The notes: generated by a model from the letters alone, not told the origin. DNA of 64,000 nucleotides from an uncultured Tenacibaculum sp. (GCA_947501615.1 CANMWK010000017.1:23964-87963); one strand, 5' to 3'; positions 27,604 to 37,787 are shown, counted from the stretch's first letter. Numbers and translations: made by a program.

Positions 27604-29634
27604 ATGAAAAAATTACTGCGATATGTACCTTTACATATATTGCTATGCATTATTATTGGTATCTGCCTACAACATTTCTACAGAATTATTGATTATAATT
27701 CTAGTTATTGTATTATTGGAAGTATTCTTTTACTCACTATTTTGTATGTCTTAAAGTATCTAAAACACAAAATAGGTTTCTTATTCATTTTTTATGTCAT
27801 AGGCTTTCTAATTGGTACCATCGCTACGTTCATAAACCATCCAGAAAATGATAAATTATATTACAAAAATTTTTACAAGAAAGAAAGTACCGTAGTCATT
27901 ACATGCAAAGAAGTATTAAAATCTAACACCAACTATACTAGATTTATTGGAGAGTTAATTCAAGTAAACCAACAAAAAACAACAGGTGATATTATTGTTA
28001 ATCTAAGAAAACCTCATCATCATCACAATCTCTTTGATATACATTTTATAGTTCCTAAAGCTTCACTTGTATTATTTCAGAATGTTAAAAACCCACATGC
28101 GTTTAACTATAAAAAGCATATGGAATTACAAGGTATTTACCATCAAATATTTATTGATGAGAACCTTGTATTAACTGAAAAAAGAAAAGAAACATCTATA
28201 TTACATTTGGCTTCCAACTTTAGAAATGAACTATACAACAAATTAAAAAAACATCATTTTACAACAAACCAAAAAGCTATCATTAATGCTTTACTACTAG
28301 GACAACGACAAGATATATCATCTGGATTAAAAAGTAATTATATCAAAGCTGGTGCAATTCATATACTAGCTATCTCTGGTTTACATATCGGTATTCTATT
28401 CTTTCTTTTAAACTTTATATTACAATGGCTCACTAAAATGCGACACGGAGAAATTATTAAGAATATTGTGGTAGTGATATTATTATGGATATTTGCTTTT
28501 ATTACTGGATTATCCCCTTCTTTAGTAAGAGCAACTACTATGTTTACTTTTATTATTTTAGGCAAGCTCGTTAGCAGTGACCCACCTATTGAGTTTTCTT
28601 TAATAAGCGCTATGCTTTTTATGTTATTAATACATCCGATGCTATTATTTAATGTCGGATTTCAATTAAGTTATTTAGCTGTTTTTGGCATAGTTTGGAT
28701 TCAACCATTACTATATCAACTATGGAGTTCTAATTTCTATATAACAAGAAAGTTTTGGCAACTATCAACAGTATCTATAGCTGCACAAATTGGAACATTA
28801 CCGATTAGCTTATATTACTTTCATCAATTTCCTGGTCTATTTTTAATTGCTAATCTTATTATTATACCATTTCTAAGTTATATCCTAAGTATTGGATTTA
28901 TAATTCTTGGGTTAGCTTATTTTGATATACTTCCTAATATTTTAGTGACGATGTATGGGGGTGTAATTTCCCTTTTGAATACCTCAATCAATTGGATTGC
29001 TTCTTATGATGATTTTCTCTTTCGAAACATCGATATGCCTTTTATAAATATATTTTTATGGTATTTTCTTATTTTCTTTTCGATACGACTATTTCAAAAA
29101 TTCAACTCAAAACGTTTACTTTTAGTACTGACTAGCCTCATCATTATCCAATCAGTTCATCTATTTCAGAAACATAAGATCACATCAAAAAAGGAATTTA
29201 TTGTATTTCACAAAAATAAAAACACTTTTGTAGGAATGCGAAATCAAAATACTCTTACTATCAAAAGTAATATGGATAGCACATTACTTTTAGAAGATAG
29301 TCAAACACAAATTTACCTAACAAAAGAGCACATTAAAAATATTGAATTGATACGTAACAAGAATGTTTTTTCTTTGTTAGGACATCATATTATTACAATT
29401 GATAGTTTAGGAATTTACCCGAAAAGTAAGCTTAAAAAAAGCCCTATAATTATACTACAACATTCTCCTAAAATTAACCTAATCAGACTAATAAAGGAAG
29501 TAAAACCAAGTCTTATTATTGCAGACGGATCTAATTATAAGAGTTATACAAAACATTGGGAAAAGATCTGTAAAAAAAGAAAAACACCATTTCATACTAC
29601 GTATGAAGATGGTGCTTATATTATAAAAGAATAA
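27604..29634 (+). CDS. ComEC/Rec2-family DNA uptake channel
   Basis: The 676-residue membrane protein has three N-terminal helices, a periplasmic OB-like domain (about 90-200), and the competence domain with about eight further helices, including the signature AISGLHIGILFFLLNFIL near residue 255 and the GLSPSLVRATTMFTFIILG segment. It is predicted to form the inner-membrane channel for single-stranded DNA in natural transformation. The C-terminal ~150 residues lack the HxHxDH metallo-beta-lactamase motif present in many ComEC proteins, which is usual in this group. It stands alone on the plus strand. Confidence 0.9.
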   Translation: MKKLLRYVPLHILLCIIIGICLQHFYRIIDYNSSYCIIGSILLLTILYVLKYLKHKIGFLFIFYVIGFLIGTIATFINHPENDKLYYKNFYKKESTVVITCKEVLKSNTNYTRFIGELIQVNQQKTTGDIIVNLRKPHHHHNLFDIHFIVPKASLVLFQNVKNPHAFNYKKHMELQGIYHQIFIDENLVLTEKRKETSILHLASNFRNELYNKLKKHHFTTNQKAIINALLLGQRQDISSGLKSNYIKAGAIHILAISGLHIGILFFLLNFILQWLTKMRHGEIIKNIVVVILLWIFAFITGLSPSLVRATTMFTFIILGKLVSSDPPIEFSLISAMLFMLLIHPMLLFNVGFQLSYLAVFGIVWIQPLLYQLWSSNFYITRKFWQLSTVSIAAQIGTLPISLYYFHQFPGLFLIANLIIIPFLSYILSIGFIILGLAYFDILPNILVTMYGGVISLLNTSINWIASYDDFLFRNIDMPFINIFLWYFLIFFSIRLFQKFNSKRLLLVLTSLIIIQSVHLFQKHKITSKKEFIVFHKNKNTFVGMRNQNTLTIKSNMDSTLLLEDSQTQIYLTKEHIKNIELIRNKNVFSLLGHHIITIDSLGIYPKSKLKKSPIIILQHSPKINLIRLIKEVKPSLIIADGSNYKSYTKHWEKICKKRKTPFHTTYEDGAYIIKE

Positions 29635-29647
29635 TTTTCTTTAGTAC

Positions 29648-30163
29648 TTATAACGAACTTTTAAAATTCTTTTCAAAATCTGCCCAAGGTGTATTTTTAT
29701 ATGCTTCTGCACTAAAAAAAGCTAATATTTTTTCAAATCTTTCTTTCTGTAAATAACCAGGTACAGTTTGAATCAATTCTTCTTTATCATTAAAAAAAGC
29801 AGTAGATGGATAGCTCATTTTACCTTTCATAATCGCTGCAGCTAACTCATGATATTTACTTCTACCCTGTTGTATAAACTTAAAAGTTTTACCTTTAAAA
29901 GTAATATCACTCTTACCTTCTCCATCCATTTTAACAGCATAATAATTATCGTTAATAAACTTTACAATAACTTCATTTTTATAGGTAGTAGCATCCATAC
30001 GCTTACACCATCCACACCAATCTGTATATAGGTCAACTAAAATTGGTTTTGGGGTCTTTTTATTTAATTCTAATGCCTCTTCAAACGAAATCCAATTTAC
30101 TTCCTGGGCTTGTACTGAAAGTGCAGATAGCACAATAACAGCGATTAATAAAATTTTTCTCAT
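29648..30163 (-). CDS. Periplasmic thioredoxin-fold protein
   Basis: The 171-residue product has a signal peptide (MRKILLIAVIVLSALSVQAQ) and a thioredoxin fold with redox motif C-G-W-C at residues 50-53 in a YTDWCGWCKRMD context, typical of the DUF255/thioredoxin_7 type. The later GKMSYPSTAFFND strand carries the cis-Pro. It likely acts as a thiol-disulfide oxidoreductase in the periplasm. A promoter box is at 30189-30196. It converges on comEC with a 13-base gap. Confidence 0.88.
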   Translation of the reverse strand: MRKILLIAVIVLSALSVQAQEVNWISFEEALELNKKTPKPILVDLYTDWCGWCKRMDATTYKNEVIVKFINDNYYAVKMDGEGKSDITFKGKTFKFIQQGRSKYHELAAAIMKGKMSYPSTAFFNDKEELIQTVPGYLQKERFEKILAFFSAEAYKNTPWADFEKNFKSSL

Positions 30164-30188
30164 ACTCTTTATGTCTCAATAAGTATTC

Positions 30189-30196
30189 CAAATTTA
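30189..30196 (-). promoter_or_regulatory. -7 promoter box of the thioredoxin-like gene
   Basis: TAAATTTG on the minus strand, a full TAnnTTTG match, 26 bases before the ATG. Confidence 0.55.
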
Positions 30197-30204
30197 CAAA
30201 AAAA

Positions 30205-30227
30205 CCTACCAAGTTGTATTTGGTAGG
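30205..30227 (-). terminator. Terminator of the DPP-IV/POT operon
   Basis: CCTACCAA at 30205-30212 pairs with TTGGTAGG at 30220-30227; on the minus strand the stem is followed by a run of seven T. It lies 30 bases past the stop of the last operon gene. Confidence 0.8.
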
Positions 30228-30256
30228 CTTAATTTATTCTGTAAGAGTCTTTTTAA

Positions 30257-32032
30257 TTACTTAACTCCATGCATTAATTTTCTGATTACAGGATATAATA
30301 CCGCAGATAAAACAGCTAATGCTAATGATATTAAAGTCAACAACCAAAAGAAGCTACTCAATCCTTTCTCTTCTGCTATAGCCTCAGAAGATTCAGCGAA
30401 TACACCAGCTAACTTCATACCTATAGCTACTGCTAAGTAATACACCCCAAACATAAATGCAATCATTCTACCTGGTACTAATTTGGACACATATGATAAT
30501 GCTACAGGTGAAATACATAATTCTCCCATCGTATGGAAAAGATACACTAAAATCAACCAAATCATACTTACTGACGCTGTTTTAGCACCCACAGGGATTC
30601 CTGAAGCTCCAATGGCTACACAAGCCATCCCTAGTCCTAATAACCCCATACCTATAGCCCATTTCATATTTGCATTAGGATTATATTTACTCTCCCACCA
30701 TTTTGAGAAAAACGGAGCCAAAGTAATGATAAACAAAGAATTTAAAATTGAAAACCATGATGCAGGCACTTCTGTAACATCTTTTTGAAACTCTGCACTT
30801 AACATCCAAAATGCAATTCCCCAAACTATTACAAAACTCAACGTTAAAACTATATTCGACAATGCATATTTTGAAAATGTCTTCTTGAATAATAAATATA
30901 ATACCCAAGTTATTATTCCTAAAGGAACGATAGTCATTAATGAATTAACTATTTTAAAAATTAACCCAGACGTACCCTCTAAAGTTCTTTGCGTGTAATC
31001 TTTTGCAAAAATCGTTAGAGAACTTGGTGATTGTTCAAAAATAGCCCAGAAGAAAATAGTAACAAAGCAGAAAAAAGTAACCGCTAGCATTCGATCTCTA
31101 GTTATTTTTTCATAACGAGGAATCCTCATCAATAATAATGAAATAAATATTAAAAAAGCTAATATTATCGCAAACGATGCTCCAGAAACACCTAGAATTT
31201 CAAATGGAAAGATATTATACCTTCCTTCTGAAATTTTTGAAATAGGGTCATTAAAAATCCAAAGCATACCAAGAATTGAAGATATACCAATCAAAACTTT
31301 TTCTATACTTGTAAAAGGATTTCTCTTTTCATTGTCTTGAATATTTTCATTAGAATCGTCAAGCATTTCGTCAATGATATCTACATTTTCATTCTTAACT
31401 CCCTTACCTATATTTCCAAAGATATCCTGAATTAACCAAAATTGTAATAATCCAAATAACATAAAAATACCTGCAACACCAAATCCCCAAGACCATCCTA
31501 CTGTTTCTCCTAAATATCCACACAATAATATTCCAAGAAAAGCACCTGCATTAACTCCCATATAAAAAATGGTGTATGCTCCATCTTTTTTCTCAGGCTT
31601 ACCATTATACATTTCAGAAATAATAGATGTCATATTGGGTTTAAAAAAACCACTACCAAAAACTAAAAAGCCTAAACCTGCATATATAAAAAAAGGAGTT
31701 TCTACTGCCATACAAGCATGACCTAAAGTCATTAATAAAGCACCTACAAGGACAGCTTTTCTAATTCCAATAACATTATCAGCAAAATATCCTCCTAGAA
31801 GAGCTGATAAATAAACTAATGAAGTATAGGTTCCAAAAATAGCATAAGCCCATTCTCTAGGCCATCCCCAACCTTCATCCATTATAGAGGCTGTAAAAAA
31901 TAAAATTAAAAGAGCTCTCATTCCATAATAAGAAAAACGCTCCCACATTTCTGTAAAGAACAATACAAATAATCCTGCTGGATGTCCTAGTACTGTATCT
32001 TTAAATAGATTATCAATATCTTTATTATTCAT
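30257..32032 (-). CDS. POT-family peptide:proton symporter 1
   Basis: The 591-residue MFS protein has about 14 hydrophobic segments and the POT signature EMWERFSYYGMRALL (about residues 28-42; the ExxERF motif for proton coupling), followed by the FYMGVNAGAFLG PTR motif near residue 155. It imports di- and tripeptides with protons across the inner membrane. A charged cytoplasmic loop (about 205-240) with NVDIIDEMLDDSNEN separates the halves and is longer than usual. It is the last gene of an operon with a second POT transporter and a DPP-IV peptidase. Confidence 0.92.
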   Translation of the reverse strand: MNNKDIDNLFKDTVLGHPAGLFVLFFTEMWERFSYYGMRALLILFFTASIMDEGWGWPREWAYAIFGTYTSLVYLSALLGGYFADNVIGIRKAVLVGALLMTLGHACMAVETPFFIYAGLGFLVFGSGFFKPNMTSIISEMYNGKPEKKDGAYTIFYMGVNAGAFLGILLCGYLGETVGWSWGFGVAGIFMLFGLLQFWLIQDIFGNIGKGVKNENVDIIDEMLDDSNENIQDNEKRNPFTSIEKVLIGISSILGMLWIFNDPISKISEGRYNIFPFEILGVSGASFAIILAFLIFISLLLMRIPRYEKITRDRMLAVTFFCFVTIFFWAIFEQSPSSLTIFAKDYTQRTLEGTSGLIFKIVNSLMTIVPLGIITWVLYLLFKKTFSKYALSNIVLTLSFVIVWGIAFWMLSAEFQKDVTEVPASWFSILNSLFIITLAPFFSKWWESKYNPNANMKWAIGMGLLGLGMACVAIGASGIPVGAKTASVSMIWLILVYLFHTMGELCISPVALSYVSKLVPGRMIAFMFGVYYLAVAIGMKLAGVFAESSEAIAEEKGLSSFFWLLTLISLALAVLSAVLYPVIRKLMHGVK

Positions 32033-32056
32033 ATAAAAAACTTTGTTTATTTAATT

Positions 32057-33577
32057 TTAGTGAACTTTACCCATTAACTTTTTCATTAGAGGAGAAGTTA
32101 GTAAAACTAACACTCCTGCTCCTATTGCATATTTGGCAATTAGCCCGAATCCATCTGTGTATAAAGCTAAAGTTTGTAATCCTCCAACATTTGTATCTGT
32201 GCTTTCTACAGCTAATTCTTTTGAAATAAAACCTACAATCTGAAAAGCATAAGTAGAAGATAAGAACCAAATCCCCATCATAAAAGCTATAATTCTTTTT
32301 GGGGATAAATCTGTAATCTTTGATAAACCAACTGGTGACATGAAAAGCTCACCTATAGACAACACAAAATACATTGCTAGTAAATAAAAGAAAGGTACCA
32401 TACCCTCATCGTTAGCCGCTCCTTTACTTAAAGATAAAATATAGAAACTTATACCTGCTAGTAGTAATCCCATACCAAATTTATACGGTGTTCTTGGATT
32501 TAATTTTTTCTTTGCAAGATATGTCCACAGTAAAGAAACTGGTATTGATAATAAAATAATCACTAACGAGTTTAATGAATTCGTTTGACTAGCATTCATT
32601 ATCCCATCTAATGCTACATTTCTATCAGCAAATAACGTAATTACACTTCCAGACAATTCATGGAAGCCCCAAAAAATAGTCATAAAAAAAGTAATTAAAA
32701 CGGCCATAAATAGCTTTTTTCTTTCTTCTACTGTAGCTCCCATCATAATCTTACCTAGGTATAATAAAACTATTACTCCTACTACTTTGAAAAGTACATT
32801 AACGATATTTTGATCTCCCAAGAATGTTTCTCCACTCCCTATTGCCTTATATTCGGCTAGTAAATAAGCAATTAATGGAGCTGATAAGAAAGCTAAAACT
32901 GGTACTAATGTTTTTTGCGGCATTCCTAAAACCTTCTTATTGTATACTTCTTCACTTGGTGGTAAACCTTTATCTCCAAAAACATTCTTCTTAATTCCGC
33001 TCCAAAAGAAAATTAAACCTAAAAGCATTCCAATGCCAGCCAAACCGAAACCATAATGCCATCCATAAGCTTTACCTAACCAACCACATAATAAAGGTGC
33101 TACAAAACCACCTATGTTAATTCCCATGTAGAAGATAGTAAACCCTGAGTCTTTTCTTCTGTCTCCATCTTCATATAAAGAACCTACGAAAGTTGATATA
33201 TTAGGCTTAAAAAAACCATTACCAACCACAATAAATGCTAACGCTAAGAAAAAGGCTATATCGTTTTCTATAGCTAATACAAAATGACCTAAAGCCATAA
33301 GAATACCTCCTAAGAAAATTGATTGGCGCATTCCTAAAATTTTATCAGAGATCCTACCTCCAACTACTGTTGAAGCATATACTAATGAACCATAAGATGC
33401 ATAAACTGCTGCTGCTGCTACATCTTTCTCTGCTAAAGCTTTAAAAATTTCATTAACCATGTATAAGGTTAATAATGCTCTCATTCCATAAAAAGAGAAA
33501 CGCTCCCATAACTCAGCAAAAAACAGGTAAAAAAGACCTGAAGGATGCCCCAATATATCCTTTTGAGAAGTATTCAT
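32057..33577 (-). CDS. POT-family peptide:proton symporter 2
   Basis: The 506-residue protein is homologous to its downstream neighbour: ELWERFSFYGMRALL near the N terminus, FYMGINIGGFVAPLL near residue 150, and about 14 membrane segments. It likewise imports short peptides by proton symport. The gene follows the DPP-IV gene by 18 bases and precedes POT 1 by 24, so the three are one transcript. Having two transporters suggests different peptide size or charge preferences, but that is inference. Confidence 0.92.
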   Translation of the reverse strand: MNTSQKDILGHPSGLFYLFFAELWERFSFYGMRALLTLYMVNEIFKALAEKDVAAAAVYASYGSLVYASTVVGGRISDKILGMRQSIFLGGILMALGHFVLAIENDIAFFLALAFIVVGNGFFKPNISTFVGSLYEDGDRRKDSGFTIFYMGINIGGFVAPLLCGWLGKAYGWHYGFGLAGIGMLLGLIFFWSGIKKNVFGDKGLPPSEEVYNKKVLGMPQKTLVPVLAFLSAPLIAYLLAEYKAIGSGETFLGDQNIVNVLFKVVGVIVLLYLGKIMMGATVEERKKLFMAVLITFFMTIFWGFHELSGSVITLFADRNVALDGIMNASQTNSLNSLVIILLSIPVSLLWTYLAKKKLNPRTPYKFGMGLLLAGISFYILSLSKGAANDEGMVPFFYLLAMYFVLSIGELFMSPVGLSKITDLSPKRIIAFMMGIWFLSSTYAFQIVGFISKELAVESTDTNVGGLQTLALYTDGFGLIAKYAIGAGVLVLLTSPLMKKLMGKVH

Positions 33578-33595
33578 AATTAGTTTTGTTTTTAT

Positions 33596-35770
33596 TTAGT
33601 TCTTTAAACTTTCTAATACAAAATTGGTCATTTTTGTATATAAATTAAGTCTTGTATTTTTTCCTTTATATATTCCATGTGCTCTATCTGGATAGATAAA
33701 TAAATCGAATTGCTTATTCGCTGCTACTAAAGCATTCACCATTCGCATGGTGTTTTGAACATGCACATTATCGTCTCCTGAACCATGCACTAACAAATAA
33801 TCTCCTTTTAATTTGTCTGCATGAGTAATTGGTGAATTCTCATCATATCCTGAAGGGTTTTCTTGTGGTGTAGTCATATAACGTTCTGTATAAACAGTGT
33901 CATAAAAACGCCAAGATGTTACTGGTGCTACAGCAATCGCCATAGAAAACACATCATTTCCTTTTAAAATACAGTTTGTACTCATAAAACCACCATAAGA
34001 CCATCCCCAAATTCCTATATTTTTTGCATCAATATAATTCTCACCTGCAAAGAACTTAGCTACAGCTATTTGATCTTCTACTTCGTATTTTCCTAACTCT
34101 TTCTGTGTAACTTTCTTAAAATCTCTTCCTTTATAACCTGTCCCTCTTCCATCTACACAAGCAACAATAATCCCTTTCTGAGCCAACATTTGATGCCAAT
34201 AATCATTTCTAGAATTCCAGTTATTTGATACTTGCTGTGATCCTGGTCCTGAATATTGAAATAATAATAATGGATATTTTTTATTAGGATCGAAATCAAG
34301 AGGTTTAATCATCCACATATTTAAATCATTCCCATTGATATTATAAGTAAAAAATTCTTTTTTACTCATCTTGTATCCCTTCATTTTTACATGAAGATCA
34401 ATATTATCCTTTAATGTCTTTATTTTTTTACCTTCTCCGTCATATAATGTATACGTTGGAACTTCTGTAGCAGACGAGTGTGTATTGATAAAATACTTCA
34501 TATTTTTACTAAAAGACGCGCGGCTTTGACCACTTTTATCTGTCAATAATTTTTTCCCTGCTCCGTCTAAACCAATCGCATAAACTCCTCTATTTATCGA
34601 ACCATTTTCTACTGACTGATAATAAATTTTATTATTTGTTTTACTTAAACCGTAATAGTTGGTCACATCCCAATTTCCTTTAGTGATTTGATTTTTTAAT
34701 GTCCCATCTTCGTTATAGTGGTAAATATGATTATAACCATCCTTTTCACTAGTCCAAATAAAACTATTGTCTTCTAAGAATGTCAAATTATCTTGTACAT
34801 CAACATAAGCTTCGTCTTTTTCATTTAACACGACCTTTAAGTCTCCTGTTTTTGTGTTAAAGAAAAATAATTTCAAATCGTTTTGATGTCTATTTAATGT
34901 TGTAATTGACAATACTTCAGGAGAATTAGTCCACTGAATTCTTGGAATATATTCGTAATTACCTAAATCAACCCTACTTACACTCTTGTTTACTACATTA
35001 AATAACTCAAGTGTAACTTTAGCGTTTTTTTCTCCAGCCTTTGGATATTTAAAGGTATGTGACGATGGGTATAGTTCATTCCCAGTTACATTCATCGAAA
35101 ACTGAGCTACTTCTTTTTCATCAAAACGTAAAAAAGCGACATGTTTACTATCTTTACTCCAATCGAAAGCTTTAACAAAAGCAAATTCTTCTTCATACAC
35201 CCAATCTGTAGTACCATTAATGATAGCATTCAATTCACCATCTTTGGTTACTCGTATCTCTCTGTTTTGTTCAAGATCTCTAACATATAAGTTATTATCT
35301 TTAGCATAAGCTACTTTTTTACTATCTGGTGAAAATGTAGGTTCTTGGATATCTTCTCCTAATGAAATTAAATCTTTGGTAGCGATATCATAAATAAAAT
35401 AAGTGCCTTTGTAAGAGTGTCTGTACACTTTTTTAAAGTTTGTTCCTAGAAGTAATTTTGTTTCATTAGCATTAAAAGAGTAGGTATTAAAATAGTTTAA
35501 ATTGTATAAATCTTTACTATCTACAATTGTTGCTACTTTTTTTTGCGTTGCATAGCTATATTTATCAACAGAAGTACTTCTAGTATCTTGATTTACGTTC
35601 AATACTGTGTAAAAATCTCCGTTCATTGATTCTAAAGCATTCATTCTATCAGCAGAAAAAGTACCATTCCATATTTCTTCTAATGTTATTTCCTTTAAAT
35701 TATTAGTAGTAGATTGACCCTTTACAACATAAAAAGTCAATAAAATTGCTAAAAAGCATAATTTTTTCAT
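33596..35770 (-). CDS. Dipeptidyl peptidase IV (S9B)
   Basis: The 724-residue protein has a signal peptide (MKKLCFLAILLTFYVVKGQ), an N-terminal beta-propeller domain (about 30-490) with a PTFSPDSKKVAYAKDNNLYV blade and the EEEFAF segment carrying the Glu pair that binds the substrate amino group, and an alpha/beta hydrolase domain with the nucleophile in GWSYGG (about residue 590), Asp in GSGDDNVH (about 665) and His in RAHGIY (about 698). It removes Xaa-Pro dipeptides from peptides in the periplasm, feeding the two POT transporters encoded downstream. First gene of the operon. Confidence 0.94.
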   Translation of the reverse strand: MKKLCFLAILLTFYVVKGQSTTNNLKEITLEEIWNGTFSADRMNALESMNGDFYTVLNVNQDTRSTSVDKYSYATQKKVATIVDSKDLYNLNYFNTYSFNANETKLLLGTNFKKVYRHSYKGTYFIYDIATKDLISLGEDIQEPTFSPDSKKVAYAKDNNLYVRDLEQNREIRVTKDGELNAIINGTTDWVYEEEFAFVKAFDWSKDSKHVAFLRFDEKEVAQFSMNVTGNELYPSSHTFKYPKAGEKNAKVTLELFNVVNKSVSRVDLGNYEYIPRIQWTNSPEVLSITTLNRHQNDLKLFFFNTKTGDLKVVLNEKDEAYVDVQDNLTFLEDNSFIWTSEKDGYNHIYHYNEDGTLKNQITKGNWDVTNYYGLSKTNNKIYYQSVENGSINRGVYAIGLDGAGKKLLTDKSGQSRASFSKNMKYFINTHSSATEVPTYTLYDGEGKKIKTLKDNIDLHVKMKGYKMSKKEFFTYNINGNDLNMWMIKPLDFDPNKKYPLLLFQYSGPGSQQVSNNWNSRNDYWHQMLAQKGIIVACVDGRGTGYKGRDFKKVTQKELGKYEVEDQIAVAKFFAGENYIDAKNIGIWGWSYGGFMSTNCILKGNDVFSMAIAVAPVTSWRFYDTVYTERYMTTPQENPSGYDENSPITHADKLKGDYLLVHGSGDDNVHVQNTMRMVNALVAANKQFDLFIYPDRAHGIYKGKNTRLNLYTKMTNFVLESLKN

Positions 35771-35890
35771 GAAGTATCTTATTTATTTGTTGATTTAATA
35801 AAACGACTGCCAAGTTTACGAAAAAATAATAAATTTCACCCTAATTTAACAGAAAACTACAATTATAAAATAGGTTTACATGGAAAGAAT

Positions 35891-35898
35891 TATCTTTG
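35891..35898 (+). promoter_or_regulatory. -7 promoter box of the HMG-CoA reductase gene
   Basis: TATCTTTG matches TAnnTTTG, 22 bases upstream of the ATG at 35921. Confidence 0.6.
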
Positions 35899-35920
35899 TC
35901 TCGTTTAAAAAATAAGATGA

Positions 35921-37654
35921 ATGTCGAAGATTATTTCTGGCTTTTCTAAGCTGACTAAACAAGAAAAAATAGATTGGTTAGCACAAAATTACTTCAATAA
36001 TCAACCTGAAATTACGCAAACTATCCTACAATATTGGAATGCTGATGAGAAGTTACAACAACTTCATGATGATTTTATTGAAAATACCATTTCTAATTTT
36101 TACATGCCTTATGGTATAGCTCCCAACTTTATCATTAACGGAGAAACATATGCTATTCCAATGGTTATTGAAGAAAGCTCTGTAGTTGCAGCAGCTGCTA
36201 AAGTTGCAAAATACTGGAGTACGAGAGGCGGTTTTAAGACTGAAGTAATTTCTACTACTAAAATAGGACAGGTACATTTTATGTATGCTGGTGATGCAAC
36301 AACTCTAGAAAAGTACTTCAATTTAAATAAAACAGAATTGTACGCTGCTACAGCCTCTATAACCAAAAACATGGAAAAAAGAGGTGGTGGTATTTTGGAT
36401 ATTGAATTAATTGATAAAACAGCTGATTTAGCGAATTATTATCAGTTACATGTTACCTTTGAAACTAAAGATAGTATGGGAGCTAATTTTATTAACTCCT
36501 GTTTAGAAGCTATTGCTAAAAAGTTTCAGAAAAAAGACATTGAAATCATCATGAGTATTCTGTCTAATTATGTTCCTGAATGTATCGTAAAAGCTGAAGT
36601 TAGTTGCCCTATAGAAGATTTAGGAGGTGAAGACCCTGAAAAATTTGCTTATAAATTTGAGCAAGCAGTAAAAATTGCTGCAATAGAACCTTATCGTGCC
36701 GTAACTCATAATAAAGGAATTATGAATGGTATTGATGCTGTAGTTTTAGCTACTGGTAATGACTTTAGAGCGATAGAATCTGGCGCACATGCTTATGCTG
36801 CTAGAAATGGAAAATACACGAGTTTAACGCATTGTGAAGTTAAAGATGGGGTTTTTAAATTTTGGATTGAAATTCCTTTAGCTTTAGGAACTGTAGGCGG
36901 GTTAACAGCATTACATCCGATGGCTAAATTATCCTTAGATATTATGCAAAAACCAGACGCTAGAACGTTAATGCAAATTATTGCTGCTGCTGGTTTAGCT
37001 CAGAATTTTGGTGCATTGAGAGCTTTAACAACCAAAGGAATTCAACATGGGCATATGAAAATGCATTTGATGAATATCTTAAATCAGCATAATGCCACTG
37101 TGGCTGAAAAAGAAGAAATCAGCACTTATTTTGAATCGAGAACTGTTTCTCATAGCGCTGTGGTTGAAAAAATACAAGAAATTCGTAAGCCCAAAATCAA
37201 TTGGGTAGATATTACCAATGAAAATGAAATCAGGAGTACGCTTAGTAAACTTTCTACCAATGATAAACCTATTTTTGGTACGATGAATGCTCAGCAAATG
37301 ATCGAGCATTTAAGCTCTATTACTCAAATTTCAAATGGAAATTGGAAGATTGACCTTTTTATTGAAGATGAAAAAGCTGCTAGAAGAAAGCCTTTTTTGA
37401 ATTCTACAGAAGAAATTCAACCTGGTTTTAAAGCCTCTCTTATATCTGACAGCCCAGCTCCGATAAAATTTAACACGTTAGAAGAAGCGATTGACGATTT
37501 AATACATCAATTACATCTATTTTTTGAAGTTTTTGAAAATGATGCTTCAAGAAGTGTAGTTCATCCTTTCTTTGGAGACCTTGATTTTGAGTATTGGAAA
37601 AAATTTCATGTAAAACATTTTACGCATCACTTTAAACAATTTGGATTAGTATAG
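35921..37654 (+). CDS. mvaA: Class II HMG-CoA reductase with extra C-terminal DUF1569/DinB-like domain
   Basis: Residues 1 to about 428 match class II HMG-CoA reductase, with the N-terminal SGFSKLTKQEKIDWLA, the active-site Glu segment IPMVIEES, the GIMNGIDAVVLATGNDFRAIESGAHAYA segment split by loops, and GTVGGLTALHPMAKLSL. It interconverts HMG-CoA and mevalonate; in these bacteria it works in the biosynthetic direction. After a short linker (about 430) there is a further ~145-residue domain (FGTMNAQQMIEHLSS ... HPFFGDL ... KHFTHHFKQFG) like DUF1569/DinB four-helix proteins, with well-placed His residues. Family members usually end before it. First gene of the mevalonate region. Confidence 0.9.
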   Translation: MSKIISGFSKLTKQEKIDWLAQNYFNNQPEITQTILQYWNADEKLQQLHDDFIENTISNFYMPYGIAPNFIINGETYAIPMVIEESSVVAAAAKVAKYWSTRGGFKTEVISTTKIGQVHFMYAGDATTLEKYFNLNKTELYAATASITKNMEKRGGGILDIELIDKTADLANYYQLHVTFETKDSMGANFINSCLEAIAKKFQKKDIEIIMSILSNYVPECIVKAEVSCPIEDLGGEDPEKFAYKFEQAVKIAAIEPYRAVTHNKGIMNGIDAVVLATGNDFRAIESGAHAYAARNGKYTSLTHCEVKDGVFKFWIEIPLALGTVGGLTALHPMAKLSLDIMQKPDARTLMQIIAAAGLAQNFGALRALTTKGIQHGHMKMHLMNILNQHNATVAEKEEISTYFESRTVSHSAVVEKIQEIRKPKINWVDITNENEIRSTLSKLSTNDKPIFGTMNAQQMIEHLSSITQISNGNWKIDLFIEDEKAARRKPFLNSTEEIQPGFKASLISDSPAPIKFNTLEEAIDDLIHQLHLFFEVFENDASRSVVHPFFGDLDFEYWKKFHVKHFTHHFKQFGLV

Positions 37655-37761
37655 TATAGTGAATTTATGTCACCTCTAGCATTATCGAAAATGAAAAGCT
37701 TCTTATTTGAAGATAGCTTATGAAGTAAGTCGAGATGTCATTTAAAAAATTGAATTATAAA

Positions 37762-37782
37762 AGTTTCGACTACGCTCGACCT
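37762..37782. repeat. Interspersed-repeat fragment (REP-like)
   Basis: The segment contains TTTCGACTACGCTCGAC, a phrase I associate with scattered REP-type repeats of flavobacterial genomes, and AGTCGAGA at 37728-37735 is an imperfect inverted partner. It lies directly before the GYDIA kinase gene. Recognition is from memory, not from a comparison. Confidence 0.35.
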
Positions 37783-37787
37783 AACAA

